Assembly (NCBI GenBank): GCA_009777165.1
Contig: WRML01000146.1
Span: 1 to 6,135, forward strand
Length of the DNA stretch: 6,135 nucleotides
Source: Kiritimatiellota bacterium
GTDB taxonomy: Bacteria; Verrucomicrobiota; Kiritimatiellia; RFP12; UBA1067
Reading direction: 5' to 3'
Of the stretch, positions 1 to 5,957 are shown one piece after another. Numbering within the stretch: position 1 is the first letter of the stretch; the number at the start of each line of letters is the position of its first letter. The notes under the pieces were generated by a model. It made no database searches. It saw nothing but the letters and a program-made list of their open reading frames with translations, and was not told where the DNA came from. Made by a program: the position numbers and the translations under genes.

Positions 1-95
1 CGGGCGGGATGGGGGGAGGGGACGGCGGGGGGGGGCGCGGCGCCGGGGGGGGGGGGCGGGGGGCGGGGGGCGCCCCCCCGCCCCCCCCCCCCCGC
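1..95. other. Low-complexity G/C homopolymer stretch at the window edge
   Basis: This stretch is almost only runs of G followed by runs of C, with hardly any A or T. It lies inside the frame of the ELM1-like gene and stays open, but it would encode only Gly, Pro, Ala and Arg, unlike the ordered protein sequence just before it. Runs of C also crowd the next 270 bases (C7 at 165-171, C11 at 188-198) and thin out further in. I read the edge as a low-quality contig end rather than biology; a genuine Gly/Pro-rich tail is the less likely alternative. Confidence 0.7.
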
Positions 96-662
96 CGTCA
101 GTTTGAAGACCGCGTCGAGGTGGGCCCCCAGGGAGGCGGGGGTCATCGGCGCGGACGGCGTGGGCCCCCCCACGATCACGCCCACGGCCCCCCCCCCCTT
201 CTGCGCGTGGTGCTGCCGGAACGCCTCCACCGCCCCCTCGTAGAACGCCGGGTCCGCGGCGGTCAGGTTGATGGGGACCGGGATGATGTTCGGTCCGGGG
301 GGGGGCTTGTCGAAGGCCGGGGCCATGACGCAGTCGAACGTCGAGAGGCGGTACCCCCCCGGGTAGAGGATGCCCGCCACGGGGGCCCCCAGCCGCCGCG
401 CCATCACCTTGCCCGGGTAGAACGCCGTCGAGCCCGTGCAGACGACCGCCGCGTAGAAATGATCGCCCGGCACCGCGTCCATGTTGAACAGACGATGCGT
501 GAAGATGCTGAGGCGGTCCGCAACATACGACAACAGCTTGTGGAGGCGTAGCGGGTAGCGGACATGCACGCAGTCATACGCATAACCGAGCGCCTGGCAA
601 AACGCCTTCGACTGGTTCTCGTGCCCCGCCTTCCCGTCGGAGATAATCAACAGTTTTTTCAT
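1..662 (-). CDS. ELM1-like family protein (Mito_fiss_Elm1 / putative glycosyltransferase-like), 3' end missing
   Basis: The gene is read from ATG at 660-662 and leaves the window without a stop, giving 220 codons of which about the first 190 are trustworthy. The N-terminus MKKLLIISDGKAGHENQS is the hallmark opening of the ELM1 family (Pfam Mito_fiss_Elm1), named after a plant mitochondrial fission protein. Bacterial members resemble nucleotide-sugar glycosyltransferases and are often found near envelope genes. Further family-like segments follow: a CTGSTAFYPGK stretch near residues 76-86, a GPN segment near 123-126, and VGVIVGGP near 160-167 at the expected start of a second Rossmann-like lobe. 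Family members usually run 300 residues or more, so the C-terminal lobe is missing. No Shine-Dalgarno precedes the ATG, and no in-frame ATG lies just upstream. The biochemical activity of bacterial members is not established. The family call is fairly sure; the function is open. Confidence 0.8.
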   Translation of the reverse strand, partial: MKKLLIISDGKAGHENQSKAFCQALGYAYDCVHVRYPLRLHKLLSYVADRLSIFTHRLFNMDAVPGDHFYAAVVCTGSTAFYPGKVMARRLGAPVAGILYPGGYRLSTFDCVMAPAFDKPPPGPNIIPVPINLTAADPAFYEGAVEAFRQHHAQKGGGAVGVIVGGPTPSAPMTPASLGAHLDAVFKLTAGGGGRGGAPRPPPPPPGAAPPPAVPSPHPA

Positions 663-675
663 AATCGCGCCGCAC

Positions 676-705
676 AGTATACCTGAAATGTCATGCGCGC
701 GACAA
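676..705 (-). promoter_or_regulatory. Putative sigma70-type promoter for the ELM1-like gene
   Basis: On the minus strand, TTGTCG (700-705) is followed after 18 bases by TATACT (676-681), a near-consensus pair. It lies in the 59-bp gap after the stop of the upstream exported-protein gene. Transcription would begin near 669, about seven bases before the ATG, so the mRNA would be almost leaderless, which agrees with the missing Shine-Dalgarno. Read-through from the upstream gene is also possible. This is pattern matching only. Confidence 0.5.
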
Positions 706-721
706 CACGCTTCTCCAAACG

Positions 722-1798
722 TTACGGGAGGATTTCCTTCCCCCCCCCCGGCTTGACCTCGGGATTAATCGCGAGCTCGCTCCAGATCTGCCGCGTCATG
801 TGCTCGGTCATGATGTGTTTGTAGAAGAGCGTCCATGTCGTGCAGTCAGGGGGACGTTTGTATTCTTGCTCGCCGTCGGTGCGGGAATCGTTCATGGTGC
901 GCCCGTCATCGGGATTGCGCGACGTCCCACGCGGATACCCCAAGCGTTTATGGACGACATCGTCAATCTGATGTAGCCACTCGTGCAGCTCCATCTCGCC
1001 GAACAACTCCCCTCGGTACGGGTAGTCCGGCCCCCACGGTATCATCATGAAGCCCGCGTTGCCCAGCTCGCCGACCCGCCCGTACATCGCCGCCGTCCAG
1101 GGCCGCGACAAGCCCGGGGCCTCGCTCCCCTTGAATTTGACATAGCCGATGACCGTGTCGAACTTCTTCTTGTCGGCGACTTTCCGATACTCCTGTGCGA
1201 TATCGCGCGGTTCCAACGGGAACGCTTTTCGTTCGGGGATGCGCGTGATCGGCTCCTCTACGAACACGAAGTCGAAATCCAACAGCAAAATCCCGGATGA
1301 CCACTCGAACACCAGGTCGCGGAACCCGGCAAGGCTTTTCCCGATCTGCTCGAAATCCTTGTCCGTGAACGTCTGGTGGATCTGCTTGACGGTCCCATCC
1401 GCCTCGGTTCGTTCGCCTTTGACCTCTTGATAGACGACCACCAGGACATTCCATCTCTGCGCCTTGCCGGGATCCCTGTTGATCTGCACGTTCGGGCGCA
1501 ACGCCTTGACCCGCTCGCGGGCCTTGCCGCGCTGTTCTTCCGTGCAGGTCGTCCGGTCGAGCACGCGCTCCCACAGGGTCAGGGCCTCCGCGAACTGCCC
1601 CGACGCCTCCTTGGCCCGCGCCGCTTTTTCCGTTGCGGCGTAATCGAGCAAGGCGGAGTCCGCTTTCCAATTCCCCGGTTCGGCCCCTTGCGAGATGCCT
1701 TCGGGTAAGGTCAGCGGCGGCACCGTGATACGATTCGTCACGCCGAGCGCCGAGACCGCAACCCCAACAACCAACACCATGCCCATCATCTTTTCCAT
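722..1798 (-). CDS. Exported protein with a zincin-like HEWLH motif, putative metallopeptidase
   Basis: I do not recognise a named family for this 358-aa protein. Residues 1-20 form a signal peptide, with Lys near the start, a hydrophobic core GMVLVVGVAVSALGV and no lipobox Cys, so export to the periplasm or beyond is likely. Residues about 50-100 are helical and TPR-like (ASGQFAEALTLWERVL). A mixed strand-rich region follows at about 114-190. H272-E273-W274-L275-H276 fits the HExxH zinc-peptidase motif, preceded by FGEMEL as in a catalytic helix. The next His is H283, eleven residues after H272 instead of the ten seen in metzincins, so the third ligand is unclear; H328, E332 or H333 are other candidates. 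The start is supported by GGGAG seven bases upstream and by the signal peptide. The 3' end carries a run of ten G encoding Gly351-353, so the last few residues are vulnerable to an indel. The gene is divergent from the kinase gene. Proteolysis is an inference from the motif alone. Confidence 0.75.
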   Translation of the reverse strand: MEKMMGMVLVVGVAVSALGVTNRITVPPLTLPEGISQGAEPGNWKADSALLDYAATEKAARAKEASGQFAEALTLWERVLDRTTCTEEQRGKARERVKALRPNVQINRDPGKAQRWNVLVVVYQEVKGERTEADGTVKQIHQTFTDKDFEQIGKSLAGFRDLVFEWSSGILLLDFDFVFVEEPITRIPERKAFPLEPRDIAQEYRKVADKKKFDTVIGYVKFKGSEAPGLSRPWTAAMYGRVGELGNAGFMMIPWGPDYPYRGELFGEMELHEWLHQIDDVVHKRLGYPRGTSRNPDDGRTMNDSRTDGEQEYKRPPDCTTWTLFYKHIMTEHMTRQIWSELAINPEVKPGGGKEILP

Positions 1799-1805
1799 AC
1801 GCTTA

Positions 1806-1810
1806 CTCCC
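1806..1810 (-). promoter_or_regulatory. Ribosome binding site of the HEWLH protein gene
   Basis: The minus strand reads GGGAG seven bases before the ATG at 1796-1798. This good Shine-Dalgarno site fixes the start just ahead of the signal peptide. Confidence 0.7.
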
Positions 1811-1836
1811 TTTGATCGCTTTGAAAAAACATGAAC

Positions 1837-1865
1837 AGCATAACGCATGCGGGGAAAAAGGTCAA
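1837..1865 (-). promoter_or_regulatory. Putative sigma70-type promoter for the HEWLH protein gene
   Basis: On the minus strand, TTGACC (1860-1865) and TATGCT (1837-1842) are separated by exactly 17 bases. The predicted start of transcription near 1830 leaves a leader of about 30 bases containing the GGGAG site. The -35 hexamer lies 12 bases from the large inverted repeat at 1878-1908, so a factor bound there could touch RNA polymerase. Confidence 0.6.
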
Positions 1866-1877
1866 CAGGGAAAAGAC

Positions 1878-1908
1878 CACGCGTTCGAAAGCGCGTTTCG
1901 AACGCGTG
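1878..1908. promoter_or_regulatory. Perfect 13-bp inverted repeat in the divergent control region
   Basis: The arms CACGCGTTCGAAA (1878-1890) and TTTCGAACGCGTG (1896-1908) are exact reverse complements around a 5-base spacer GCGCG. The element lies 79 bases from the minus-strand start and 98 bases from the kinase start, so it is not placed as a terminator, and no T run follows it. A shared operator for the divergent genes is the simplest reading. A structured kinase leader RNA is the alternative if transcription begins upstream of it. Confidence 0.55.
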
Positions 1909-1923
1909 AAGGGCGAAACCAAA

Positions 1924-1937
1924 ATTCCAACTTCCAA
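1924..1937. repeat. Two-unit heptamer remnant (ATTCCAA, CTTCCAA)
   Basis: Two adjacent 7-mers differing in one base lie in the kinase upstream region. Alone this would be weak, but they match the period and TTCC core of the longer arrays at 4935-4997 and 5958-5985. Two further bases in the vicinity make no third clear unit. Confidence 0.35.
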
Positions 1938-1974
1938 ATTTTATCCTGTACTTCCGCGAGCGGGTTCTTTAAAC

Positions 1975-1986
1975 TGAAAGCTTTCA
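1975..1986. promoter_or_regulatory. 12-bp perfect palindrome upstream of the kinase gene
   Basis: TGAAAGCTTTCA is its own reverse complement and ends four bases before the kinase Shine-Dalgarno site. It could be a small operator. A 12-bp palindrome can also arise by chance. I saw no convincing -10/-35 pair for the kinase between 1909 and 1990, so its promoter remains unassigned. Confidence 0.3.
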
Positions 1987-1990
1987 AACG

Positions 1991-1995
1991 GGAGA
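1991..1995 (+). promoter_or_regulatory. Ribosome binding site that decides the GTG start of the kinase gene
   Basis: GGAGA lies 11 bases before the GTG at 2007. The nearer ATG at 1999 is in another frame and meets a stop after three codons. In-frame ATGs further upstream would place the start inside the divergent gene or its control region, so GTG 2007 is preferred. Confidence 0.55.
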
Positions 1996-2006
1996 AACAT
2001 GGTTGC

Positions 2007-4883
2007 GTGAAAGAGGACCCTACAATTCGGATTCAGGTGCCGCCGACAGAGCGGATTATCCTCTCCCCCTCCGCTGACGGCCAAGGGGGGGGAGGGCCGA
2101 AGGCGTTGGAATCGCCGCGTAATGAGAAGCTGTTCGATCAGTACACCATCTACAGCAAAATCGGCGATGGCGGCATGGGGATCGTTTACCTCGCGCGGGA
2201 TCGTCAGCTCGGGCGGTTCGTGGCCATCAAACGGTTGAACGCGCCAGCGTTGGCGAGCCCCCCCTTGCGGCAGCGGTTCCTGCACGAGGCACGGGCGGTC
2301 GCGTCTCTGAGCCACGCGCACATCATCCACATCTACGCGCTGGGCGAGGATGACGACGGACCCTACATGGTGATGGAGTACATCGCCGGGCCGGATGACC
2401 CGGAGGTCCAGAAGGAGCGTCAGGACGGGGGCCTCGTGAAGCCGAACAACCCGCTCACGCTCGACCAGCACGTGGCGCGCCATGGGCAGTACACGACGGA
2501 CAACGCAATCGCGCTGGCCATCAAAATCGCGCGGGCGGTCGCCTATGCGCACACCTGCGGGGTCATCCACCGCGACCTCAAGCCGAGCAACATCCTGCTC
2601 GATAAATCCAGTGAGCCGAAGATCGTTGACTTCGGGCTGGCGCGCCTGATGCAGAAGGAGGAATCGAAGTTGACGGTGCCGGGCGAGAAATTGTTGTCGC
2701 TCGGCTACGGGGCCCCCGAGCAGGAGTCCGACGCGAGCCTCTCGGACGAGCGCTCGGATGTGTATGGGCTGGGCGCGGTGCTCTATTTCGTGCTGACGGG
2801 TCAGAACCCGCGTTACTTCCGCGAACACGATGTTCCGGTACAGTTGCGCGAGACGGTGGTCAAGGCGCTGGCGACGGACAAGGAGCAACGCTGGCAGTCG
2901 GCGCAGGCGTTCGCGGATGAGTTAAGTTCCATTCAGAACAAGACGCGCATCGAGCTCCCGACGGTCAAGACGACGTGGCGGTGCAAGTGGTGCGACGCGG
3001 TGAATCCGCTCTCGCTCAAATATTGCGCGGAGTGCGGGTGGGACGGTTCGGAGATTTGCCCGGAGTGTGGCGCGGACTCGTTCGTGGGCATCCAGTATTG
3101 CGGCAACTGCGGGGCCGACGCGCGCGCATACGAGATGGTGCAGGCGGTGCTGAAGAAGATGAAGGAGGCAGCGGCGCAACGCCGTTTCGGGCGCGTGAAC
3201 CAGTTCGCGGGCCGCATCCACGGGTTCGAGCCGGCAGGGCCCGAGGGACGTAAACTCATCAACGAGATTTCCGATTTGCGCGCAGAGGCGGAGCAGAATG
3301 TCCAGCGGCGCAACAAGCTGAAGGATCAGATCCCGATGGAGATCCGCGCGGAAAATTTCGAGCGCGCCGCATTGTTCATCAAGCAGTTCCGTGAGCTGTC
3401 GGAAAGCCAGAGCCAGCATGCGTTCGCGCACGAGGAACAGCAGCTGCCGGGACTCATTCTCAAGCGTGACCTGCAACGCGCCAATCAGGCACTGAACACT
3501 CGTGATTGGCAGACCGCGTCGCGCATCTGCGACGAGTTGCTGAAGACGGTCGTGCCGAACAATCCCGAGTGCCGGCAGATCCGCAAACGCATCCGCTGGC
3601 ATCAGATCCGCAATCAGTGCATGTACACCGCGTCTGTCGTGCTGATCACACTGCTGATTTACCTGGGGGCTCTACCGATGGTCGCGCGGCACCTCCAGGG
3701 TGGGGCCACGAGCCGTGCGCCGTACCAGTTCTACCGCGTGGGCATCTGGCTGTACGAGGAGAGTCTGCTGGAACCCCTGCTCCAGTCCTACGCGCAACGG
3801 TGGTTGCCGACGGGGGCGACGTTGACGGACTACATCAAGCCCCGCGAGGAGAGAGGGACGGAAGGGGTCGCCACAGGGGGGGAGGGGGACCAAGCGCCCG
3901 ACGAGCTGGAGCAGAAGAAACAGGCGTACAACGCGCAGATGGACGAACACGAGACCGCGCGGAAAGACGATATGGAGGCGTGGCCCAAAGAGTACCTGCG
4001 TGAGCTCGACGACCTCATGGATAACTTCCAACGCGCCGGCGACTTCATCAGTTGGGAGAACGTGCGGAATGAGCGCAACCACTTCGCACTCACAAAGGAA
4101 ATCGGGGACTTGGAGGACGACGAGGAGGACGACGTGCTCGCGGACTTGACGCTGTTGCGGGTCAAATACCATCAGAACGTCGCGAACCTCAAGCAGACCC
4201 ACAACCGCAAGTTGCTGACCCTCTGCAACAACTACATCAACGACTTGACGGAAACCCGCAAGGTCTACACGCGCGACGGTAAAATGGAGCTCGCCGCGAC
4301 CGTCAATACCGAGATTCAACGCGTGCGCCACCTGCCCCAATACATCGAGGCAGCGGCAGACCCCGACACCGGCTTCGCGCCATCCAGTGAAGACGGACAA
4401 AAAGAGGTCGCCGATCTGCGGGCCGCGTTCGAGGATCAACTTGCGGCGGCGGAAGTTGCCGCGACCCAGAACGTCGCGCAATGGCCCGAAAAATACACGG
4501 CGCAGTTGACCGACCTCATGGACAACTTCCAACGCGCCGGCGACTACATCGGCTGGGAGAGTGTCCGCAAAGAGATGGTGCGCTTCGATGCCGACCGCAC
4601 CATCCAGACCCGACATTTCATCTCCTACCCGACGGAACTTTCCGAGCTCCAACGCAAGTATCACCAGTTGCGCAACGAGATGCGGCGTACCCGTGCCGAG
4701 CAGATTATCTCCAGCACCGACAACTATGTCCAAGAGCTCCTCGCCCTCCAGCGGAGGCTCACCGTCGAGGGGCAGATGGAGACCGCCGCGCTCATCCAGG
4801 CCGAAATCAAACGCGCCCGCGCCCGCATTGACTACATCGAGGCGCAAAGCCTCATCGCACCCCCAACCGAAAACCCGCAATGA
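2007..4883 (+). CDS. Membrane-anchored Ser/Thr protein kinase with double zinc ribbon and duplicated extracytoplasmic module
   Basis: Read from GTG, this 958-aa protein begins with a Hanks-type (PknB-like) kinase domain, about residues 45-308. It has the glycine loop IGDGGMGIVY (52-61), K75, E94, HRDLKPSN (188-195, catalytic D190), DFG (208-210), APE (236-238), D251 and R295, so all key residues are present and it should be active. About 20 extra residues (129-149) sit between hinge and helix D. Two zinc ribbons follow, each CxxC-x10-CxxC (Cys 326, 329, 340, 343 and 351, 354, 365, 368), then a helical, partly TPR-like region (370-535). One transmembrane helix lies at about 541-560, preceded by RKRIRWHQIR, so the kinase is cytoplasmic and the C-terminus outside. 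The outside part holds a long acidic, glycine-rich linker and two copies of a helical module (from W659 and W826). The layout suggests signalling across the membrane, with the repeat part sensing or binding a partner. Ligand and substrates are unknown. The gene is divergent from the HEWLH protein; pyrK follows after 116 bp. Confidence 0.9.
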   Translation: MKEDPTIRIQVPPTERIILSPSADGQGGGGPKALESPRNEKLFDQYTIYSKIGDGGMGIVYLARDRQLGRFVAIKRLNAPALASPPLRQRFLHEARAVASLSHAHIIHIYALGEDDDGPYMVMEYIAGPDDPEVQKERQDGGLVKPNNPLTLDQHVARHGQYTTDNAIALAIKIARAVAYAHTCGVIHRDLKPSNILLDKSSEPKIVDFGLARLMQKEESKLTVPGEKLLSLGYGAPEQESDASLSDERSDVYGLGAVLYFVLTGQNPRYFREHDVPVQLRETVVKALATDKEQRWQSAQAFADELSSIQNKTRIELPTVKTTWRCKWCDAVNPLSLKYCAECGWDGSEICPECGADSFVGIQYCGNCGADARAYEMVQAVLKKMKEAAAQRRFGRVNQFAGRIHGFEPAGPEGRKLINEISDLRAEAEQNVQRRNKLKDQIPMEIRAENFERAALFIKQFRELSESQSQHAFAHEEQQLPGLILKRDLQRANQALNTRDWQTASRICDELLKTVVPNNPECRQIRKRIRWHQIRNQCMYTASVVLITLLIYLGALPMVARHLQGGATSRAPYQFYRVGIWLYEESLLEPLLQSYAQRWLPTGATLTDYIKPREERGTEGVATGGEGDQAPDELEQKKQAYNAQMDEHETARKDDMEAWPKEYLRELDDLMDNFQRAGDFISWENVRNERNHFALTKEIGDLEDDEEDDVLADLTLLRVKYHQNVANLKQTHNRKLLTLCNNYINDLTETRKVYTRDGKMELAATVNTEIQRVRHLPQYIEAAADPDTGFAPSSEDGQKEVADLRAAFEDQLAAAEVAATQNVAQWPEKYTAQLTDLMDNFQRAGDYIGWESVRKEMVRFDADRTIQTRHFISYPTELSELQRKYHQLRNEMRRTRAEQIISSTDNYVQELLALQRRLTVEGQMETAALIQAEIKRARARIDYIEAQSLIAPPTENPQ
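3981..4352 (+). repeat. First copy of the duplicated extracytoplasmic module in the kinase
   Basis: This copy covers residues 659-782, from WPKEYLRELDDLMDNFQRAG to YIEAAA. It holds two related helical hairpins, one starting YLRELDDLMDNFQRAGDF and one starting YINDLTETRKVYTRDGKM. Both follow the pattern Y, two Leu-rich turns, a Gly at the turn, then a helix ending in a V/I-x-x-E-like step. An acidic insert (EDDEEDD) separates the halves. I recall similar hairpins in secreted proteins of planctomycetes and verrucomicrobia, but cannot name the family. Confidence 0.75.
4482..4844 (+). repeat. Second copy of the duplicated extracytoplasmic module in the kinase
   Basis: This copy covers residues 826-946, from WPEKYTAQLTDLMDNFQRAG to YIEAQ, and begins exactly 167 codons after the first. 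The protein match is strongest in LTDLMDNFQRAGDYIGWESVR and fades in the middle. At DNA level 4512-4551 matches 4011-4050 at 37 of 40 positions by eye, much closer than the rest of the module. Confidence 0.75.
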
Positions 4884-4897
4884 ATCCACGTCAACGA

Positions 4898-4918
4898 GGA
4901 AGGCGGAAGGCGGAATTG
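4898..4918 (+). repeat. Short purine-rich heptamer repeat after the kinase stop
   Basis: Units GGAAGGC, GGAAGGC and GGAATTG follow each other 14 bases after the stop codon. They have the same 7-bp period as the pyrimidine-rich array at 4935, but with the purine side on the plus strand. GGAAT here can pair with ATTCC in that array, so a hairpin between the two blocks is possible. No standard terminator is visible. Confidence 0.45.
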
Positions 4919-4934
4919 GAAACCCATTTTTCTG

Positions 4935-4997
4935 ATTCCCCATTCCCCATTCCTTATTCCTCATTCCTAATTCCTCATTCCTAATTCCTCATTACCC
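4935..4997. repeat. Heptameric tandem array, consensus ATTCCTC, reaching the pyrK start
   Basis: Nine consecutive 7-mers are visible: ATTCCCC twice, ATTCCTT, then ATTCCTC and ATTCCTA alternating to 4990, and a degenerate ATTACCC. Only two bases separate the array from the ATG of the pyrK-like gene. Eight units keep the ATTCC core and vary in the last two bases. The type resembles the short tandemly repeated heptamers (STRR) described in heterocystous cyanobacteria, though the sequence and probable host differ. On the minus strand it reads as GGAAT-rich units with several chance ATGs. Confidence 0.9.
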
Positions 4998-4999
4998 TT

Positions 5000-5779
5000 A
5001 TGAATGCCCAACTCTGTAACCTGCTCCATCACGCCCCGCTCCAAGCCGGGTACTGGACCCTGACGCTCGACGCGAAAGCGATCGCCGACACCGCCGCGCC
5101 CGGGCAGTTCGTCCACGTTCGCGTCCCGACCCTCGAAGACTCCGCTCTGCGCCGCCCATTCAGCATCTTCGGCGCGAGTGACGGCAAGCTCCACATCCTC
5201 TACAAGGTCGTCGGGCGCGGCACCGGGAAAATGAACACCTTCCGGGAGGGCGACACCGTCAACGTCCTCGGTCCCCTCGGGAACGGTTTCCCGCTCACGC
5301 CTGCGGGCGTCCCCCTGCTCGTCGCCGGCGGCTACGGCGTGGCTCCGCTCTGTTTCCTCGCCGAACGGCTGCCGTGCAAGGGCATCGTCTTCATCGGTGG
5401 GCGCACGGCCGACGACATTCTGGTCAGCGACCGTTTTGAGCGTATGGGGTGGCCCGTGTGCATCACCACGGAGGACGGCTCGCAAGGCGAGGCCGGGCTG
5501 GTCACGCTCCCGCTCGACCGCGAGATCGCACGCCTGAAAGCGGAGGGCCGGCAAGTCGAGCTTTACGCCTGCGGCCCCGACGGGATGCTGAAGGCGGTCA
5601 GCCAACGCGCCATGGACAACGACGCGCCGGGGTGGCTCTCGCTCGACAACCACATGGTCTGCGGCATCGGCGCCTGCCTGGCCTGTGTGCAAGACATCCG
5701 CGCCCCCGACGGCACCATCCGCCGCGCCCGTACCTGCACCGACGGCCCCGTCTTCGAGGCCCGCAAGATCGTGTGGTGA
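5000..5779 (+). CDS. pyrK: Dihydroorotate dehydrogenase B, FAD/[2Fe-2S] electron-transfer subunit
   Basis: In class 1B dihydroorotate dehydrogenase, PyrK passes electrons from dihydroorotate oxidation at PyrD through a 2Fe-2S cluster and FAD to NAD+, in cytoplasmic pyrimidine synthesis. The protein has 259 aa, the usual PyrK length. An FAD-binding barrel holds R52-P53-F54-S55 and YKVVGRGT (68-75). The NAD-binding lobe begins with VAGGYGVAP (108-116), and YACGPDGML lies near 189-197. The cluster motif is Cys221-x4-Cys226-x2-Cys229-x16-Cys246, with CGIGACLACV matching PyrK closely. The start at 5000 fits the family N-terminus, but no Shine-Dalgarno is present because a pyrimidine heptamer array reaches the ATG. 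No pyrD lies in the window; the previous gene is a kinase and no gene follows for at least 350 bp, so its partner must be elsewhere. Related ferredoxin-NADP reductase-like subunits are the alternative, but the Cys pattern favours PyrK. Confidence 0.9.
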   Translation: MNAQLCNLLHHAPLQAGYWTLTLDAKAIADTAAPGQFVHVRVPTLEDSALRRPFSIFGASDGKLHILYKVVGRGTGKMNTFREGDTVNVLGPLGNGFPLTPAGVPLLVAGGYGVAPLCFLAERLPCKGIVFIGGRTADDILVSDRFERMGWPVCITTEDGSQGEAGLVTLPLDREIARLKAEGRQVELYACGPDGMLKAVSQRAMDNDAPGWLSLDNHMVCGIGACLACVQDIRAPDGTIRRARTCTDGPVFEARKIVW

Positions 5780-5856
5780 GAATGATTGGCGTGATGGAAC
5801 TCAACTTCTGCTGGCACTTGATAATTTCCGACCGCCACACGCAAGGGAGGATTGCC

Positions 5857-5944
5857 GCGTGACCTTTGGAGTGCGGCGGCTTGCCGCCGCTTTCATGCGT
5901 GGAGCTTGCTCCATGCGCCAGTGCCCAGGCACACACATCAAGAC
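5857..5944. repeat. Dispersed hairpin element, copy A
   Basis: Copy A matches copy B (6047-6134) at about 72 of 88 positions without gaps, counted by eye. It carries two stems, each with a TT turn: GCGGCGGC/GCCGCCGC (5873-5880 and 5883-5890), and GCGTGGAGC/GCTCCATGC (5897-5905 and 5908-5916, one G-T pair). Paired short stems in an intergenic repeat resemble REP/BIME-type elements. No transposase is linked to it here. Confidence 0.75.
5873..5916. promoter_or_regulatory. Tandem hairpins within repeat copy A
   Basis: Two adjacent stem-loops, 8 bp and 9 bp, each closed by TT, are separated by six bases (TTTCAT). They would fold in RNA from either strand and could protect the pyrK transcript end or weakly stop transcription. 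They have no clear U tract. Confidence 0.45.
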
Positions 5945-5957
5945 TCCGTTGGCGTCT

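Noticed and set aside
9..551. Open plus-strand frame of 180 codons
   Set aside because: It is exactly antisense to the ELM1-like frame, and its Gly/Pro/Arg-rich translation follows from the homopolymers.
1878..1908. Intrinsic terminator
   Set aside because: It sits between two divergent starts, and no T run follows on either strand.
1695..2006. Upstream extension of the kinase frame to an ATG at 1695
   Set aside because: It would overlap the divergent gene and cross its promoter and the inverted repeat, and the extra residues show no domain. GTG 2007 has a ribosome site.
3672..4964. Long minus-strand frame of 430 codons opposite the kinase C-terminus
   Set aside because: It is a shadow of the GC-rich kinase gene, its N-terminus is translated from the heptamer array, and no domain is visible.
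4935..4997. CRISPR-like array
   Set aside because: Units are 7 bp with no spacers and no cas genes nearby; it is a simple tandem repeat.
5782..5862. Small plus-strand frame of 26 codons after pyrK
   Set aside because: It has no ribosome site, no recognisable features, and runs into the dispersed repeat.
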